Shown here: positions 47,563-57,112 of the stretch, piece after piece | Layout: every line of letters starts with the position of its first letter | Position numbering within the stretch: position 1 is the first letter of the stretch | Assembly: GCF_000816245.1 (NCBI RefSeq) | Contig: NZ_CP007769.1 | Location: forward strand, 1,086,464-1,150,463 | Origin: Campylobacter sp. RM16704 | GTDB taxonomy: Bacteria > Campylobacterota > Campylobacteria > Campylobacterales > Campylobacteraceae | Reading direction: 5' to 3' | Length of the DNA: 64,000 nucleotides | Made by a program: the position numbers and the translations under genes | The notes under the pieces: model-generated | Seen by the model: only the letters and a program-made list of their open reading frames with translations | Databases searched by the model: none | What the model was told of the DNA's origin: nothing

Positions 47563-48222
47563 TTAGCTCCATTTTCTTTCTAAATACTTTGAATATACCG
47601 ACAAAGGATAACAAAGTATAAAATAAATCAATAATATCAATCCATAAATAACAAAAGCAGCATAAGAATTTCGAAATAAATTTAATTCTATAATTTGCTG
47701 CCCAACCTTAATAAGCTCTATACCTCCAATCAAATAAATCACAGAAGTACTTTTAATAATTCTTGTAAAAAGATTAATACTCATTGGCAAAAGTCTTCTT
47801 AAGGATAAAGGTATAATGATAAAAAGATAAACTTCAAATTTATTAAAACCTAGAGAAAGTCCGGATTCATATTGGTGTTTTGGAATACTAGCCAAAGATG
47901 ATCTAACCAAATCCATCATCTCAAACACACCCCAAATACTAAAAACAATAACACTTGAACCCAAAGCACTCAAATGCCATCCAAACCATTTAGCTAAACC
48001 AAAATGCACTATAAAAAGCCAAACAATCAAAGGCATAATACGCACAAACTCGAGCATAAAACGACAAAAAGCATAAAGGAATTTGTTTTTAGAATGCATT
48101 AAAATTCCAAAAATCACTCCTCCTATTAGTGAAATCAAAACACTAATTAACGAAAGCTCTAAAGTGATCTTTAAACCTTGTGCTAGTCTAAAAAAGGTAT
48201 CTTGGTTTAAAATTTCAAACAT
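47563..48222 (-). CDS. Amino-acid ABC transporter permease 2
   Basis: A 219-residue inner-membrane protein with about five hydrophobic segments and the EAA loop YESGLSLGFNKFEVYLFIIIP. It is of the HisM/GlnP type. The start overlaps permease 1 by 8 bp and the stop is one base before the ATPase. A heteromeric channel with permease 1 is expected. Confidence 0.9.
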   Translation of the reverse strand: MFEILNQDTFFRLAQGLKITLELSLISVLISLIGGVIFGILMHSKNKFLYAFCRFMLEFVRIMPLIVWLFIVHFGLAKWFGWHLSALGSSVIVFSIWGVFEMMDLVRSSLASIPKHQYESGLSLGFNKFEVYLFIIIPLSLRRLLPMSINLFTRIIKSTSVIYLIGGIELIKVGQQIIELNLFRNSYAAFVIYGLILLIYFILCYPLSVYSKYLERKWS

Positions 48223-48862
48223 AATTCAACCTTTTTTCTATACGGTTTAACACTAAAGATAAAGGTAAAATTAAAATTAAATAACAAAGTACCAAAGCAA
48301 ATAAAGCTTCATTGCTTTTATAATAAAGTCCTATAAGATCTTTAGCCACATATACTAAATCCGCTAAAGCAATAATGCTTACTACTGAAGTTTCTTTGAG
48401 TAAAAAAATAATATTTGCACTAATACTTGGCATAGCAACACCTAAGGCTTGAGGAATAATCACATAATATAAATTTTGCCATTTACTTAAACCCAAAGAA
48501 AGCCCAGATTCATACTGCTGTTTTTTTACAGCTTCCATACCTGCTCTTAAGCTCTCAGCCATATATGAACCACCTAAAAAGCTAAGTCCTACTACAGCAC
48601 AAGTAAAAGAACTAAGATGTATATTAAATTCAGGTAAAGCATAATACAAAAAGAAAAGTTGAATTAATAATGGTGTATTTCTTGAAAATTCTATATAAAT
48701 TTTACAGATTGTATTTAAAAAAGAAAATTTGAAATAACTTATTATGACGCAAAACAATCCTATTATAAGTGAAAAAAATACACCATATATAGCGAGTTTT
48801 AAAGTAAGCCAAGAAGCTTGTAAAAACATAGGGCTAAACTTGATTAAAAAATCAAAATCCAT
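48215..48862 (-). CDS. Amino-acid ABC transporter permease 1
   Basis: A 215-residue permease with about five hydrophobic segments and the EAA loop YESGLSLGLSKWQNLYYVIIP, paralogous to its neighbour. I choose the ATG at 48862, preceded by GGAAGG, over the ATG at 48916 that would overlap the regulator gene and add an unneeded hydrophobic N-terminus. ENTPLL-type and LKETS motifs typical of polar amino-acid permeases are present (RNTPLLIQ, LKETSVVS). Confidence 0.88.
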   Translation of the reverse strand: MDFDFLIKFSPMFLQASWLTLKLAIYGVFFSLIIGLFCVIISYFKFSFLNTICKIYIEFSRNTPLLIQLFFLYYALPEFNIHLSSFTCAVVGLSFLGGSYMAESLRAGMEAVKKQQYESGLSLGLSKWQNLYYVIIPQALGVAMPSISANIIFLLKETSVVSIIALADLVYVAKDLIGLYYKSNEALFALVLCYLILILPLSLVLNRIEKRLNYV

Positions 48863-48906
48863 AAAACCTTCCGTTGCTAAAAATACAATATTGTAACAAA
48901 TAAGAC

Positions 48907-49509
48907 TTAAAAACACTTAATTAAATTTTGTATTTTTTCTTTATCTAAAATGATTATTTTACCTTTATTTGTGCAAATAAGCTCTTTTTGTTTTAATTCT
49001 TTAAGAAAACGCGATAAGGATTCAGGAGGTAGATTTAAAATTACCGCTATTTCTTTTTGCTTTAAACTTTGTAATTTTTCTTCATTTTCTAGTAAAAAAC
49101 TAAGCAATCTTGATTTTAAATCCAAAGATTTTTGTCTAATAAAATTTTCTAAAATTCGGATTTTACCAATCAAAGAAGTTAAAAGTAAAAAACCTACTTC
49201 TCCATTTTCTATACATAATTTTTTAAATTTTTCAAAATCCAATACACAAATTTCACAATCTTGCTCACAAATAGCATTGGCTGGATATTCAATACCTTCA
49301 AAAACAGGCATTTCAGCTATAAAATTTGTATGAGTTAAAGTATGTAAAGTTAGCTCAAACCCCCTAGCATTAACCTTATATATACGCACTTTACCGCTTA
49401 ATAAAATAAGAATTTTTTTTGCTTTTTCTCCTTGAAAAAACAAAATATTTCCTTTTTTAAAATGTATTTTTTTACCAAAAGAAGCTATTATCTCAAAATG
49501 TTTATCCAT
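48907..49509 (-). CDS. Crp/Fnr-family transcriptional regulator
   Basis: A 200-residue protein. A cyclic-nucleotide-binding-type beta roll occupies residues 1-115 (KGNILFFQGEKAKKILILLSG). A C-terminal winged helix follows with the recognition helix in LNLPPESLSRFLKEL. Cysteines C81, C85 and C88 (CEQDCEIC) are clustered, but the FNR N-terminal Cys set is missing, so an Fe-S sensor is unproven. It overlaps recG by 8 bp and precedes the cysteine-type ABC operon, which could be its target. A link to redox or nitrosative stress is a guess. Confidence 0.85.
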   Translation of the reverse strand: MDKHFEIIASFGKKIHFKKGNILFFQGEKAKKILILLSGKVRIYKVNARGFELTLHTLTHTNFIAEMPVFEGIEYPANAICEQDCEICVLDFEKFKKLCIENGEVGFLLLTSLIGKIRILENFIRQKSLDLKSRLLSFLLENEEKLQSLKQKEIAVILNLPPESLSRFLKELKQKELICTNKGKIIILDKEKIQNLIKCF

Positions 49510-51325
49510 TTTCTTTTTCCATATTTTTAATATTTTCTTTTGCTTTGATAACTAATTCTTCATCATCTGCAAAATCAAAATATTTAAAATGATTGCCATG
49601 TTGAATTTTACCATCAAGTAAATCCCCACTTAGCCTGTTTTTTAAATCAAGCTCGGCTATTTTAAATCCATCTAAAGTTTTAGCAAATTCTAGCAAACGA
49701 CTTGGAATTTCTTTTTGTTTAGTATATAAATAACAAAAACTCTCAAGACCTACTCTACCAACTCTACCTCTAAGCTGGTGTAAAGTAGCAAGTCCAAGTC
49801 TTTCAGCACCAACTATAACAATCACACTAAGCTTAGGTAAAGAAATGCCAACTTCTACCACGGTAGTTGAAAGCAAAATTGCTCCTTTTTCTCTAAATTC
49901 TTGTAAAATTTGATCTTTATTTTTATCTTTTCCATGAGTGACATAAACATTTTTGTATTTGTTTATCCAGTATCCTTGTGCTTGCTCTAGTGATAAATAA
50001 TCTATATTTTCACTTTCATTCACCAAAGGATAAATGATAATTACTTGATGATTTTTAGCTATTTCATCATCTATTTTTTTAAGCAAATATTTAAAATCTT
50101 TATCTTGTATACAAAAAGTTTTAATGTCTTTTTTAAAAGGCATTTGTTTGATAAAACTAAAATTTACAAGTTCGCTTTGTATCATAGAAAGTGTTCTTGG
50201 TATAGGTGTAGCAGAAAATTGTATGATATGTGGAGTATATTGAGAGTTTTTGCTAAGCTCACTTATTTTTTGTCTTTGATTAGAACCAAAACGGTGTTGC
50301 TCGTCTATCATCACTAAAACTGCTTCAAATTCTTCTTGATGAATGAGTGCATGTGTACCTATAATAAAATGAGCTTGTTCTTTTAATTTTGCTAAATCTT
50401 TATCCTTTTTTCCACCTTTTAAAAGCAACACATTAACAAAATCAGGTAAAAGTCTTTTTGCTTCATAATAAATTTGCTCTGCTAATATGCTAGTTGGAGC
50501 CATCAAGATAGCCTTTTTGGGATATACTAGCAAACTTGCAGCAAGTATAATCAAAGTCTTGCCACAACCCACATCACCCATTACCACACGCCTTTTTGCA
50601 CTATTGCTTTGCAAATCTTTTTTTATATCTTCAATAGCTAAAAGTTGATCATTTGTAGGAGCAAAATCTAAATTTTTTATCCAAGAAGAAATATCAAAAA
50701 GCTCTATTTTATAAGATTTTTGTTCTACCTTTTTACCTTTTAATCGTCTTAAATAATTAAATATTTCTATATATTTTAAATCTTTTATAAAAACATTAAA
50801 ATTTTCATAAATTTTCAAGTCTTTATAATTATGCAAATTTAAAAGAAGATTTATGTACTTTTGCTCTAATTTTAATGTTTGTAAATTAACTTCATTTACA
50901 TATTTTGATATGAGTTGTTGTATATTTTCATCTTTAATACCACTTATTTGATATTTTGGTAGTATTTGACCTATATTTTTTACAATCTTTGGATTAACAA
51001 ACTGCCAAATTCCATTAAAAAAATTCATCTTTGCGTATATACAAACCAAAGCATTTGTCTTAAAAATTTTAAAATGCCATTTATTAGGATGAAAAATCAC
51101 TATATTTGCTTTTATACCCCATTCTAAACATTCACAAAGCATAAAAAGCTGAGAGTGGTAATTTTGCGTGCTAATAATTTTTACATTTTGGGTGCAAAAT
51201 GTATCTTTTGGAAACTTTGAAATTCTAAAATCATCAAATTTTTTAGGCAGTATCAAAGCCAAATCAATACAATTTTTAACCCCTAAAGTATGAAGTAGTT
51301 TTAAATCCTTTTCTTCAACTTTCAT
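49502..51325 (-). CDS. recG: ATP-dependent DNA helicase RecG
   Basis: A 607-residue superfamily 2 helicase that rewinds and reverses stalled replication forks. Motif I is GDVGCGKT near residue 252, motif II is VMIDEQHRFG near 345, motif III is FSATPIPRT, and motif VI is QLRGRVGR. The N-terminal wedge domain is shortened, as is usual in Campylobacter. It overlaps the M16-like gene by 11 bp and the Crp-family gene by 8 bp. Confidence 0.95.
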   Translation of the reverse strand: MKVEEKDLKLLHTLGVKNCIDLALILPKKFDDFRISKFPKDTFCTQNVKIISTQNYHSQLFMLCECLEWGIKANIVIFHPNKWHFKIFKTNALVCIYAKMNFFNGIWQFVNPKIVKNIGQILPKYQISGIKDENIQQLISKYVNEVNLQTLKLEQKYINLLLNLHNYKDLKIYENFNVFIKDLKYIEIFNYLRRLKGKKVEQKSYKIELFDISSWIKNLDFAPTNDQLLAIEDIKKDLQSNSAKRRVVMGDVGCGKTLIILAASLLVYPKKAILMAPTSILAEQIYYEAKRLLPDFVNVLLLKGGKKDKDLAKLKEQAHFIIGTHALIHQEEFEAVLVMIDEQHRFGSNQRQKISELSKNSQYTPHIIQFSATPIPRTLSMIQSELVNFSFIKQMPFKKDIKTFCIQDKDFKYLLKKIDDEIAKNHQVIIIYPLVNESENIDYLSLEQAQGYWINKYKNVYVTHGKDKNKDQILQEFREKGAILLSTTVVEVGISLPKLSVIVIVGAERLGLATLHQLRGRVGRVGLESFCYLYTKQKEIPSRLLEFAKTLDGFKIAELDLKNRLSGDLLDGKIQHGNHFKYFDFADDEELVIKAKENIKNMEKENG

Positions 51326-52535
51326 TTTCTATACTTGCAAAACTCACTTTGGTAATTTCACTATGTGCTTTGATAAATTCATTCAATTCATCTAAAGTAG
51401 CATTTTTGATCTTTTGCACTTCTTCTTTTAAATTTCCAAGTTTTAAACCATGTAAATACTCATTTAGCATTATATCTAGTCTTTTAGTTAAACTTTCATA
51501 TCTTAAAGGCATAGAACCTACTAAAAATTGCTTTGCAAGTTGAAATTCTTTTTCATTTACTCCATTTTGAATAAAATTTTCAAAAACTTCTTTAACTAAA
51601 ATTTTAGCATCATTTGCACTTTCATTTTTAGTTTGCAAATACCCAAAAATTCTACTATAGTTTAAATTTACATCAAGCATAGCATAAGCAGAATACGCTA
51701 AACCTCTTTTAACACGCACTTCCTCCATCAAACGAGAACCAAAACCACCTTGACCTAAGATAAACAAAGCAAGTTTAGCTAAATACATTTTCTCATCATC
51801 AATTTGTACGTTAAATGGTGAACAAAAGTATATATAAGCTTGCTCTGTAGTCTTTTTCTCGCTTACTTCAATGCTTTCATCAATTAGTTTGTAGCTTTTG
51901 TTTTGATTTGGAATATTTCTTTTTAGGATTTGACAAATTTTTTGTGTTGCTGTTTTGATTTCATCTTCCACAATATCTCCACCAAAAACAAATAAAGCAT
52001 TATCAAGTACCAAATTTTCACTCATAAAATCTTGCAATTCTTTTAAACTAATCTTTTCTATACTTTCTTTAGTTCCATCAAGACCACTAATAAAAATTTC
52101 ATCTTTAAAAACATTTTTATTTAAAAGTCTTTTTGCTTGATAATCATAATCTGTATTTAAACTTGCAAGCTCTCCTAGAGCTGTTATTTTTAATCTTTGT
52201 AGTATTTTTTCATCAAAACGGATATTTAAAAGCAATTCGTGAAGTTTTAACATAGCAAATTCAAAATGCTCTTTTAAACATTTTAAGTTTATTTGAAAAT
52301 GTTCAAAGCTAGATTTAGCATAAAGTTCTATGGCACGATATTCTAAGCTTTTAAAAAACTCATCATTGCTTCCTTCATTTAAAATTCTTGCAAGCATACT
52401 CGCACAACCAGCATTATATTTTTCCGCTATTTTGCCACTATTTTTAAAAATTACTTTAAAATAAACTATAGGAAGTTCATTTTCATACTCATATATTATG
52501 TCTATTTTGGTATTATCAAAATCTAAATGCAACAT
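51315..52535 (-). CDS. M16-family peptidase-like protein lacking the zinc motif
   Basis: A 406-residue two-domain M16B protein. The second half shows GGFGSRLMEEVRVKRGLAYS, the conserved Arg/Tyr region of the family. At the place where HxxEH should occur, near residue 42, the sequence is AGCASMLARILNEGS, so the zinc site is absent and the protein is probably non-catalytic or the inactive partner of another M16 subunit. No signal peptide is visible. It overlaps mqnC by one base and recG by 11 bp. Confidence 0.82.
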   Translation of the reverse strand: MLHLDFDNTKIDIIYEYENELPIVYFKVIFKNSGKIAEKYNAGCASMLARILNEGSNDEFFKSLEYRAIELYAKSSFEHFQINLKCLKEHFEFAMLKLHELLLNIRFDEKILQRLKITALGELASLNTDYDYQAKRLLNKNVFKDEIFISGLDGTKESIEKISLKELQDFMSENLVLDNALFVFGGDIVEDEIKTATQKICQILKRNIPNQNKSYKLIDESIEVSEKKTTEQAYIYFCSPFNVQIDDEKMYLAKLALFILGQGGFGSRLMEEVRVKRGLAYSAYAMLDVNLNYSRIFGYLQTKNESANDAKILVKEVFENFIQNGVNEKEFQLAKQFLVGSMPLRYESLTKRLDIMLNEYLHGLKLGNLKEEVQKIKNATLDELNEFIKAHSEITKVSFASIENES

Positions 52536-53581
52536 TAAAACCTTTCTAAGATATTATAAGCTGTGTCGCGTTTTGCTGGAATTTCTCCAATATCTTTTAT
52601 AAGCTCTATCATCTGCTCTTGATTCATTCTATATTTTGCACCAGCAGCAGCTACAACATTTTCTTCCATCATAGTTGAACCTAAATCATTTGCTCCAAAT
52701 TTTAAAGCAAGTTGACCTATTAATGAGCCTTGTGTAACCCAAGAACTTTGTAAATTTTTAAAATTATCCAAGTAAAGTCTTGCTAAAGCTAATAATCTTA
52801 AATACCTATTAGAACTTTGCTTGATAATTTCAGGGTGTTTTTTAATCAAAGGGGTATTTTCGCTTTGAAATGACCATAAAATAAACGCTCTAAAGCCATT
52901 TGTTTTATCTTGTAAATTTCTTAAATGATCAAAATGCTCAATAATCTCTTCATCACTCTCAACCGTACCAAACATCATAGTAGCAGTGCTTTTCATACCT
53001 ATATTATGTGCACTCTCATGCACTTTAAGCCAAGTAGCCGTGTCGCATTTATGTGGTGCTATGATATCTCTTACTCTATCGCTTAATACTTCAGCACCTG
53101 CTCCAGGTATAGAAAAAAGTCCTTTAGCTTGCAATCTTTTTAAAACTTCTTCTATAGAAATTTTAGAAACTCTTGCTATATAAGCTATCTCAACAGCAGA
53201 AAAACCATGCACGGTTATGGCAGGATAATGTGTTTTTATATATGAAAGTAGATCTTCATACCATTCTATTTTAAGTTTTGGATGAACTCCGCCTTGAAAT
53301 AAAATTTGCGTTCCGCCTATAGCTTGTAATTCTTCTATTTTTTGCCCTATCTCTTCGTATTTCAAAATATAAGAATCATCATCTTTTTCTTTTCTACAAA
53401 AGGCACAAAAATCACAATCAATACAACAAATATTAGTATAATTTATATTTCTATCTACTACAAAAGTAGTTATTTTTTCAGGATGAAGTTGTAATTTTTT
53501 ATTATAAGCTTTTTCTCCTAATTCATATAAAGGCATTTTTTGAAGTATTTCTAAAGCTTCTTCTTTACTTAATCTATTCAT
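52535..53581 (-). CDS. mqnC: Cyclic dehypoxanthinyl futalosine synthase
   Basis: A 348-residue radical-SAM enzyme of the futalosine route to menaquinone, the only quinone of Campylobacter. The cluster cysteines lie in CCIDCDFCAFC near residue 50. FQGGVHP and PGAGAEVLSDRVRDIIAPHK are MqnC/CofH signatures. I start it at the ATG at 53581, after AAGAGG. The longer frame to 53680 would run through a TATAAT box at 53604-53609 and add a spurious hydrophobic leader. Confidence 0.92.
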   Translation of the reverse strand: MNRLSKEEALEILQKMPLYELGEKAYNKKLQLHPEKITTFVVDRNINYTNICCIDCDFCAFCRKEKDDDSYILKYEEIGQKIEELQAIGGTQILFQGGVHPKLKIEWYEDLLSYIKTHYPAITVHGFSAVEIAYIARVSKISIEEVLKRLQAKGLFSIPGAGAEVLSDRVRDIIAPHKCDTATWLKVHESAHNIGMKSTATMMFGTVESDEEIIEHFDHLRNLQDKTNGFRAFILWSFQSENTPLIKKHPEIIKQSSNRYLRLLALARLYLDNFKNLQSSWVTQGSLIGQLALKFGANDLGSTMMEENVVAAAGAKYRMNQEQMIELIKDIGEIPAKRDTAYNILERF

Positions 53582-53603
53582 TTTTAATCCTCTTAAAAAG
53601 ATT

Positions 53604-53609
53604 ATTATA
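53604..53609 (-). promoter_or_regulatory. -10 box of the mqnC operon
   Basis: Reads TATAAT (GTTATAATAAT) on the minus strand, 23 bases upstream of the mqnC ATG. Confidence 0.6.
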
Positions 53610-53640
53610 ACATTTAAATGTAAAATAATCTTAAAAAGGA

Positions 53641-53646
53641 TATAAT
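53641..53646 (+). promoter_or_regulatory. -10 box of the divergent MFS gene
   Basis: GGATATAATC on the plus strand, 36 bases upstream of the ATG at 53682. Confidence 0.55.
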
Positions 53647-53681
53647 CAAAACCTTTAATTTTCATATTTTCTAGGATCATT

Positions 53682-54875
53682 ATGACTTATAGATCTTTAC
53701 TTAAAACCAACAAAACTTTTCGACTTTTAGCTATAGTTCAATTTATAAGCTATTTTGGAGCTTGGTTTTCTCAAGTTGGAGTTTTTACACTTTTAACAAA
53801 AGAACTTCAAGCACCAGCAAATATTATAGGTTTTTCAGCTATTTTCGTTTTCTTGCCTTCTATTATACTTGCACCAATAAATGGAATAATAGTAGATAGA
53901 TTTAAACCTAAAAATTTATTATTAACTATGATTAGTATTGAAATGATTTCTATTTTTATGCTAATTTTTGTAAATTCTTTAGCAATGCTTTGGTTTTTGT
54001 ATCTTTTAACATTTATCCGTATGGCTGTTGCTAGTATGTATTTTCAAACAGAAATGTCAGTTTTACCTAAAATCTTAACCCAACAAGAATTAAAACTAGG
54101 CAATGAGCTTCATAGTATTATATGGGCTGTATCATATGCTTTAGGTATGGGTGCTGCAGGATTATTTATAGATTTATTTGGAGTTAAACCAGCTTTCATA
54201 GCTGATACTTTAATGTTATTTTGTGCTATGCTTATACTAAAAACACTACTTTTGCCAAATGAAAAAAATACAACACAAAACAATCCTTTAATACTCATCA
54301 AAGAAGGTTTAGTTTATGTTTTCAGCAATAAAAAAATCATTCATTTAATTTTGCTTCATGGAGTAGTAGGTATAACAGCTTATGATGTATTAATCACGCT
54401 TTTAGCTGAATATGAATATGCCAAAATCATTTCCATACCTTTAGCTATAGGATTATCTAATGCTATAAGAGCAATTTCTTTACTTATAGGACCTTATGTA
54501 CTTAGTCCATATATCAATAAAAATACCTTAGTATATTTATATCTAGCACAAGGTATAGGTATAATGATTTGGGCTTGCTTGCAGTTTAATTTTTACATTG
54601 CTTTTATAGGACTTATAATGGCAGGATTTTGCACTTCATCTTTATGGAGCTATACTTATACGCTTTTGCAAAATGATTGTGATAAAAAATACTATGGTAG
54701 GGTAATAGCATATAATGATATGGTATATTTAACTTTTAGTGCAATTATTGCTTTTTCTACTGGATATTTATTTGAATTTTATGGATTAAAATTAAATTAT
54801 TTTACCTTTGGATTAGGAGTATGTTTTATATTTGCGGCAATTTATTGGTGGTGGTTTAATAAAAAATATAATTAA
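53682..54875 (+). CDS. MFS transporter (MdtG/enterobactin-exporter-like)
   Basis: A 397-residue protein with about eleven hydrophobic segments. The loop after helix 2 reads GIIVDRFKPKNLL, a reduced MFS motif A. It lies divergently from mqnC, as a similar gene does in C. jejuni. The subfamily resembles MFS_3 exporters of drugs or siderophores, but the cargo cannot be told. The stop codon overlaps that of convergent cheR by three bases. Confidence 0.82.
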   Translation: MTYRSLLKTNKTFRLLAIVQFISYFGAWFSQVGVFTLLTKELQAPANIIGFSAIFVFLPSIILAPINGIIVDRFKPKNLLLTMISIEMISIFMLIFVNSLAMLWFLYLLTFIRMAVASMYFQTEMSVLPKILTQQELKLGNELHSIIWAVSYALGMGAAGLFIDLFGVKPAFIADTLMLFCAMLILKTLLLPNEKNTTQNNPLILIKEGLVYVFSNKKIIHLILLHGVVGITAYDVLITLLAEYEYAKIISIPLAIGLSNAIRAISLLIGPYVLSPYINKNTLVYLYLAQGIGIMIWACLQFNFYIAFIGLIMAGFCTSSLWSYTYTLLQNDCDKKYYGRVIAYNDMVYLTFSAIIAFSTGYLFEFYGLKLNYFTFGLGVCFIFAAIYWWWFNKKYN

Positions 54876-54881
54876 TCCACC
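54850..54881. terminator. Imperfect hairpin across the MFS and cheR stop codons
   Basis: Arms 54850-54860 and 54871-54881 pair with one mismatch in eleven. The overlapping stop codons of the convergent genes lie in the right arm. Confidence 0.5.
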
Positions 54882-55654
54882 TTAGAATAATAAACTCCAC
54901 CTGCTGAAAAGTTTTTATCAAAATAAGCTGTCTCTGGAACAAGATCTGATTTTCCAGGATAAACCCTACCCTCTTTATTTAAAATCTTATAAAAACGCTC
55001 CATAAGTCTAATCTTAAAATCTTGATCAAAATATATCATCATATTTCTTGAAAAAATCACATCAAATTTTCCAAGCTTAAACAAAGAATCATCAAAAACA
55101 TTACAAAGCTCAAAACGACATCTACAAGCTAAAGTTTCTTTTTTAAGAAAATACATTTTATTTTTTACATCAAAATAACGCGTTTTTTGCATAGTATTTA
55201 ATCTAGCTACTGAACGCTCTGAATATATCATATCATTACATTTATCTATCATTTTTTTATTAATATCTATACCAATAATATTGACCCCTTTAACAAAATT
55301 CTCACTTGCTAAAATAGCTAAAGAATACACCTCTTCTCCACTTGAGCAAGGAGCACAAAGCACATTTACAGGACGATCAAGAGATTTTATATAAAAAATT
55401 ACATCTTTTAATTGTTCTAATTCTCTAAAAAAATAAGTTTCACAAACTGTGATAAAATCCATTGTTTCTTGTTTTAAATTCCTTTGAAATTGAACTTTTT
55501 CGTTTAATTCACTAAGACTTTTTAAACCAAGTTCTTGCAAAAATTTAGGAAGCTTTATAAGTAAAATATCTTTTTTTGCGTTTAAATTATTACCACTTAT
55601 TTGTTCTACTATTTTTATAAAATCATGCATTTCATTTTCTGTAATTTTTGTCAT
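54872..55654 (-). CDS. cheR: CheR chemoreceptor methyltransferase
   Basis: A 260-residue SAM-dependent glutamate methyltransferase that adapts chemoreceptors. The N-terminal helical domain spans 1-75. The SAM-binding domain shows CSSGEEVYSLAIL near residue 102 and IFSRNMMIYFD near residue 207. The start overlaps the cheB stop by one base (TAATG), giving a cheB-cheR pair as in C. jejuni. Confidence 0.95.
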   Translation of the reverse strand: MTKITENEMHDFIKIVEQISGNNLNAKKDILLIKLPKFLQELGLKSLSELNEKVQFQRNLKQETMDFITVCETYFFRELEQLKDVIFYIKSLDRPVNVLCAPCSSGEEVYSLAILASENFVKGVNIIGIDINKKMIDKCNDMIYSERSVARLNTMQKTRYFDVKNKMYFLKKETLACRCRFELCNVFDDSLFKLGKFDVIFSRNMMIYFDQDFKIRLMERFYKILNKEGRVYPGKSDLVPETAYFDKNFSAGGVYYSKVD

Positions 55655-56214
55655 TATTTTTCCTGTGATTCCACAAAATTAACTATTTCTTTTTTAAGTT
55701 CAATTAAACTCATTGGTTTTAAATTTGGATTTGTATCTCTAGCCTTTTTAGGCATCCCATAAACTATAGAATCAGCTTCATTTTCGCATAAACACCTAAC
55801 ACCAGCTTTATAAAGCTCAAATAGAGATTTGGCTCCATCATCTCCCATTCCAGTCATAATCAAGGCTAAAATTTTATTATATTTGCAAAGATTTACAGCA
55901 GAATTAAACAAAACATCAATTCCTGGATTAAAACTACTTACTTGTTCAGTAGCATTTAAAGTCAAAGTATTTCCATTACCAAAAACCATATTTTTTTTGC
56001 AAATATAAATTTTACTTTTCAAAATTTCTTTGTCATTTGGTATGATAACTTCGCTTAAAGCTTCTTTGTTGAATTGATTTACAAAAGAAGGGATAAAAGC
56101 TGGATTCATATGTTGAGCTATTACTATTGCACAATCTTTTAATTCTATATCATTGAGTAAAAATTTAAGTTGACTTGGACCGCCAGTTGAAGAACCAATT
56201 AATATAAGTTTCAT
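55654..56214 (-). CDS. cheB: CheB methylesterase lacking a receiver domain
   Basis: A 186-residue protein consisting of the catalytic methylesterase domain only. Catalytic residues are visible in GSSTGGP (S9), AQHMNP (H35) and MTGMGDDG (D127). The phosphoacceptor receiver and linker of enterobacterial CheB are missing, as is normal for Campylobacter, so activity cannot be set by CheA phosphorylation of CheB itself. It is the first gene of the cheB-cheR pair and diverges from rpiB. Confidence 0.93.
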   Translation of the reverse strand: MKLILIGSSTGGPSQLKFLLNDIELKDCAIVIAQHMNPAFIPSFVNQFNKEALSEVIIPNDKEILKSKIYICKKNMVFGNGNTLTLNATEQVSSFNPGIDVLFNSAVNLCKYNKILALIMTGMGDDGAKSLFELYKAGVRCLCENEADSIVYGMPKKARDTNPNLKPMSLIELKKEIVNFVESQEK

Positions 56215-56345
56215 TATTTTACCTTAAAAAACAATAAATTTATTATATCAAATAAATATTTGAAAACATTATATACAAGAAAGAAAAATTTTAATTAAAT
56301 ATGATAAAATAAATACTTTAAAAAAAGTAGCAAAAGTGAATATTT

Positions 56346-56783
56346 ATGTTAAGGGAAAAAATTTATATAGCAAGTGATCATGCAGGATTTACTCTAAAAC
56401 AAGAAATTTCTAACTTTTTAAGTGAAAAGAATATCATTTTAGAAGATTTAGGGCCTTTTTGTAATGAACGTTGTGATTATCCTGATTATGCTCATTTACT
56501 TAGTTCAAGAATAGATGAAAAAAGTTTTGGGATTTTAGTTTGTGGTTCTGGAATAGGAATGAGTATAGCAGCAAATCGTCACAAAAATATACGCTGTGCT
56601 TTATGTAATGAGCCATTAAGTGCTAAACTTTCAAGAGAACATAATGATGCTAATGTCTTAGCTTTAGGGGCAAGGCTATGTGGGATAGATATGGCTTTTG
56701 AAATTATTACCAATTTCATTAATACTTCTTTTAGCGGTGGAAGACATTGTGTAAGAATTAGTAAAATAGAGGAAATTTCATGA
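56346..56783 (+). CDS. rpiB: Ribose-5-phosphate isomerase B
   Basis: A 145-residue enzyme interconverting ribose-5-P and ribulose-5-P. SDHAGFTLK at residues 10-18, the CGSGIGMSIAANRHKNIRCAL region with the active-site cysteine, and NDANVLALGAR are RpiB signatures. The ATG follows a T/A-rich leader without a strong ribosome site. It heads a five-gene plus-strand set ending at ychF, overlapping the next gene by four bases. Confidence 0.94.
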   Translation: MLREKIYIASDHAGFTLKQEISNFLSEKNIILEDLGPFCNERCDYPDYAHLLSSRIDEKSFGILVCGSGIGMSIAANRHKNIRCALCNEPLSAKLSREHNDANVLALGARLCGIDMAFEIITNFINTSFSGGRHCVRISKIEEIS

Positions 56784-57112
56784 TATTAAGCTGGCTTGTA
56801 CTAACTATACTAATATGCATTAGTATTTATATGACTATTATGTTGTTGTATTATAAAACATTATTACATAAAGAAAAAATAGCAAAAGAATTTATTAAAA
56901 ATAATCTTGATGATACTGAAATTGTTATTAGGAAACTACAGGTGCAACTTCAAAGAAGTTTAGGAAATATTGATATACTTACAGAAGAGCTTAATAAAAG
57001 CAAAGCAGACTTAACTTCCCTTAGAACAAGAAATTCACAATATCGTATAGAAAATGAAAAACTTCGACAAAGAATTAAAGAATTAGAAGCAAAAATAGAG
57101 GCATTATTATAA
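56780..57112 (+). CDS. Membrane-anchored coiled-coil protein
   Basis: A 110-residue protein with one N-terminal transmembrane helix (residues 3-26) and a long cytoplasmic or periplasmic coiled coil to the C-terminus, seen as heptads rich in L, E, K and R. It is tightly overlapped on both sides: ATGA with rpiB, TAATG with apt. A similar gene sits here in C. jejuni. I do not recognise a function. Confidence 0.75.
   Translation: MILSWLVLTILICISIYMTIMLLYYKTLLHKEKIAKEFIKNNLDDTEIVIRKLQVQLQRSLGNIDILTEELNKSKADLTSLRTRNSQYRIENEKLRQRIKELEAKIEALL

Noticed and set aside
53582-53680. Longer mqnC N-terminus beginning at 53680
   Set aside because: It would read through the -10 box and the divergent promoter region; the ATG at 53581 has a ribosome site.
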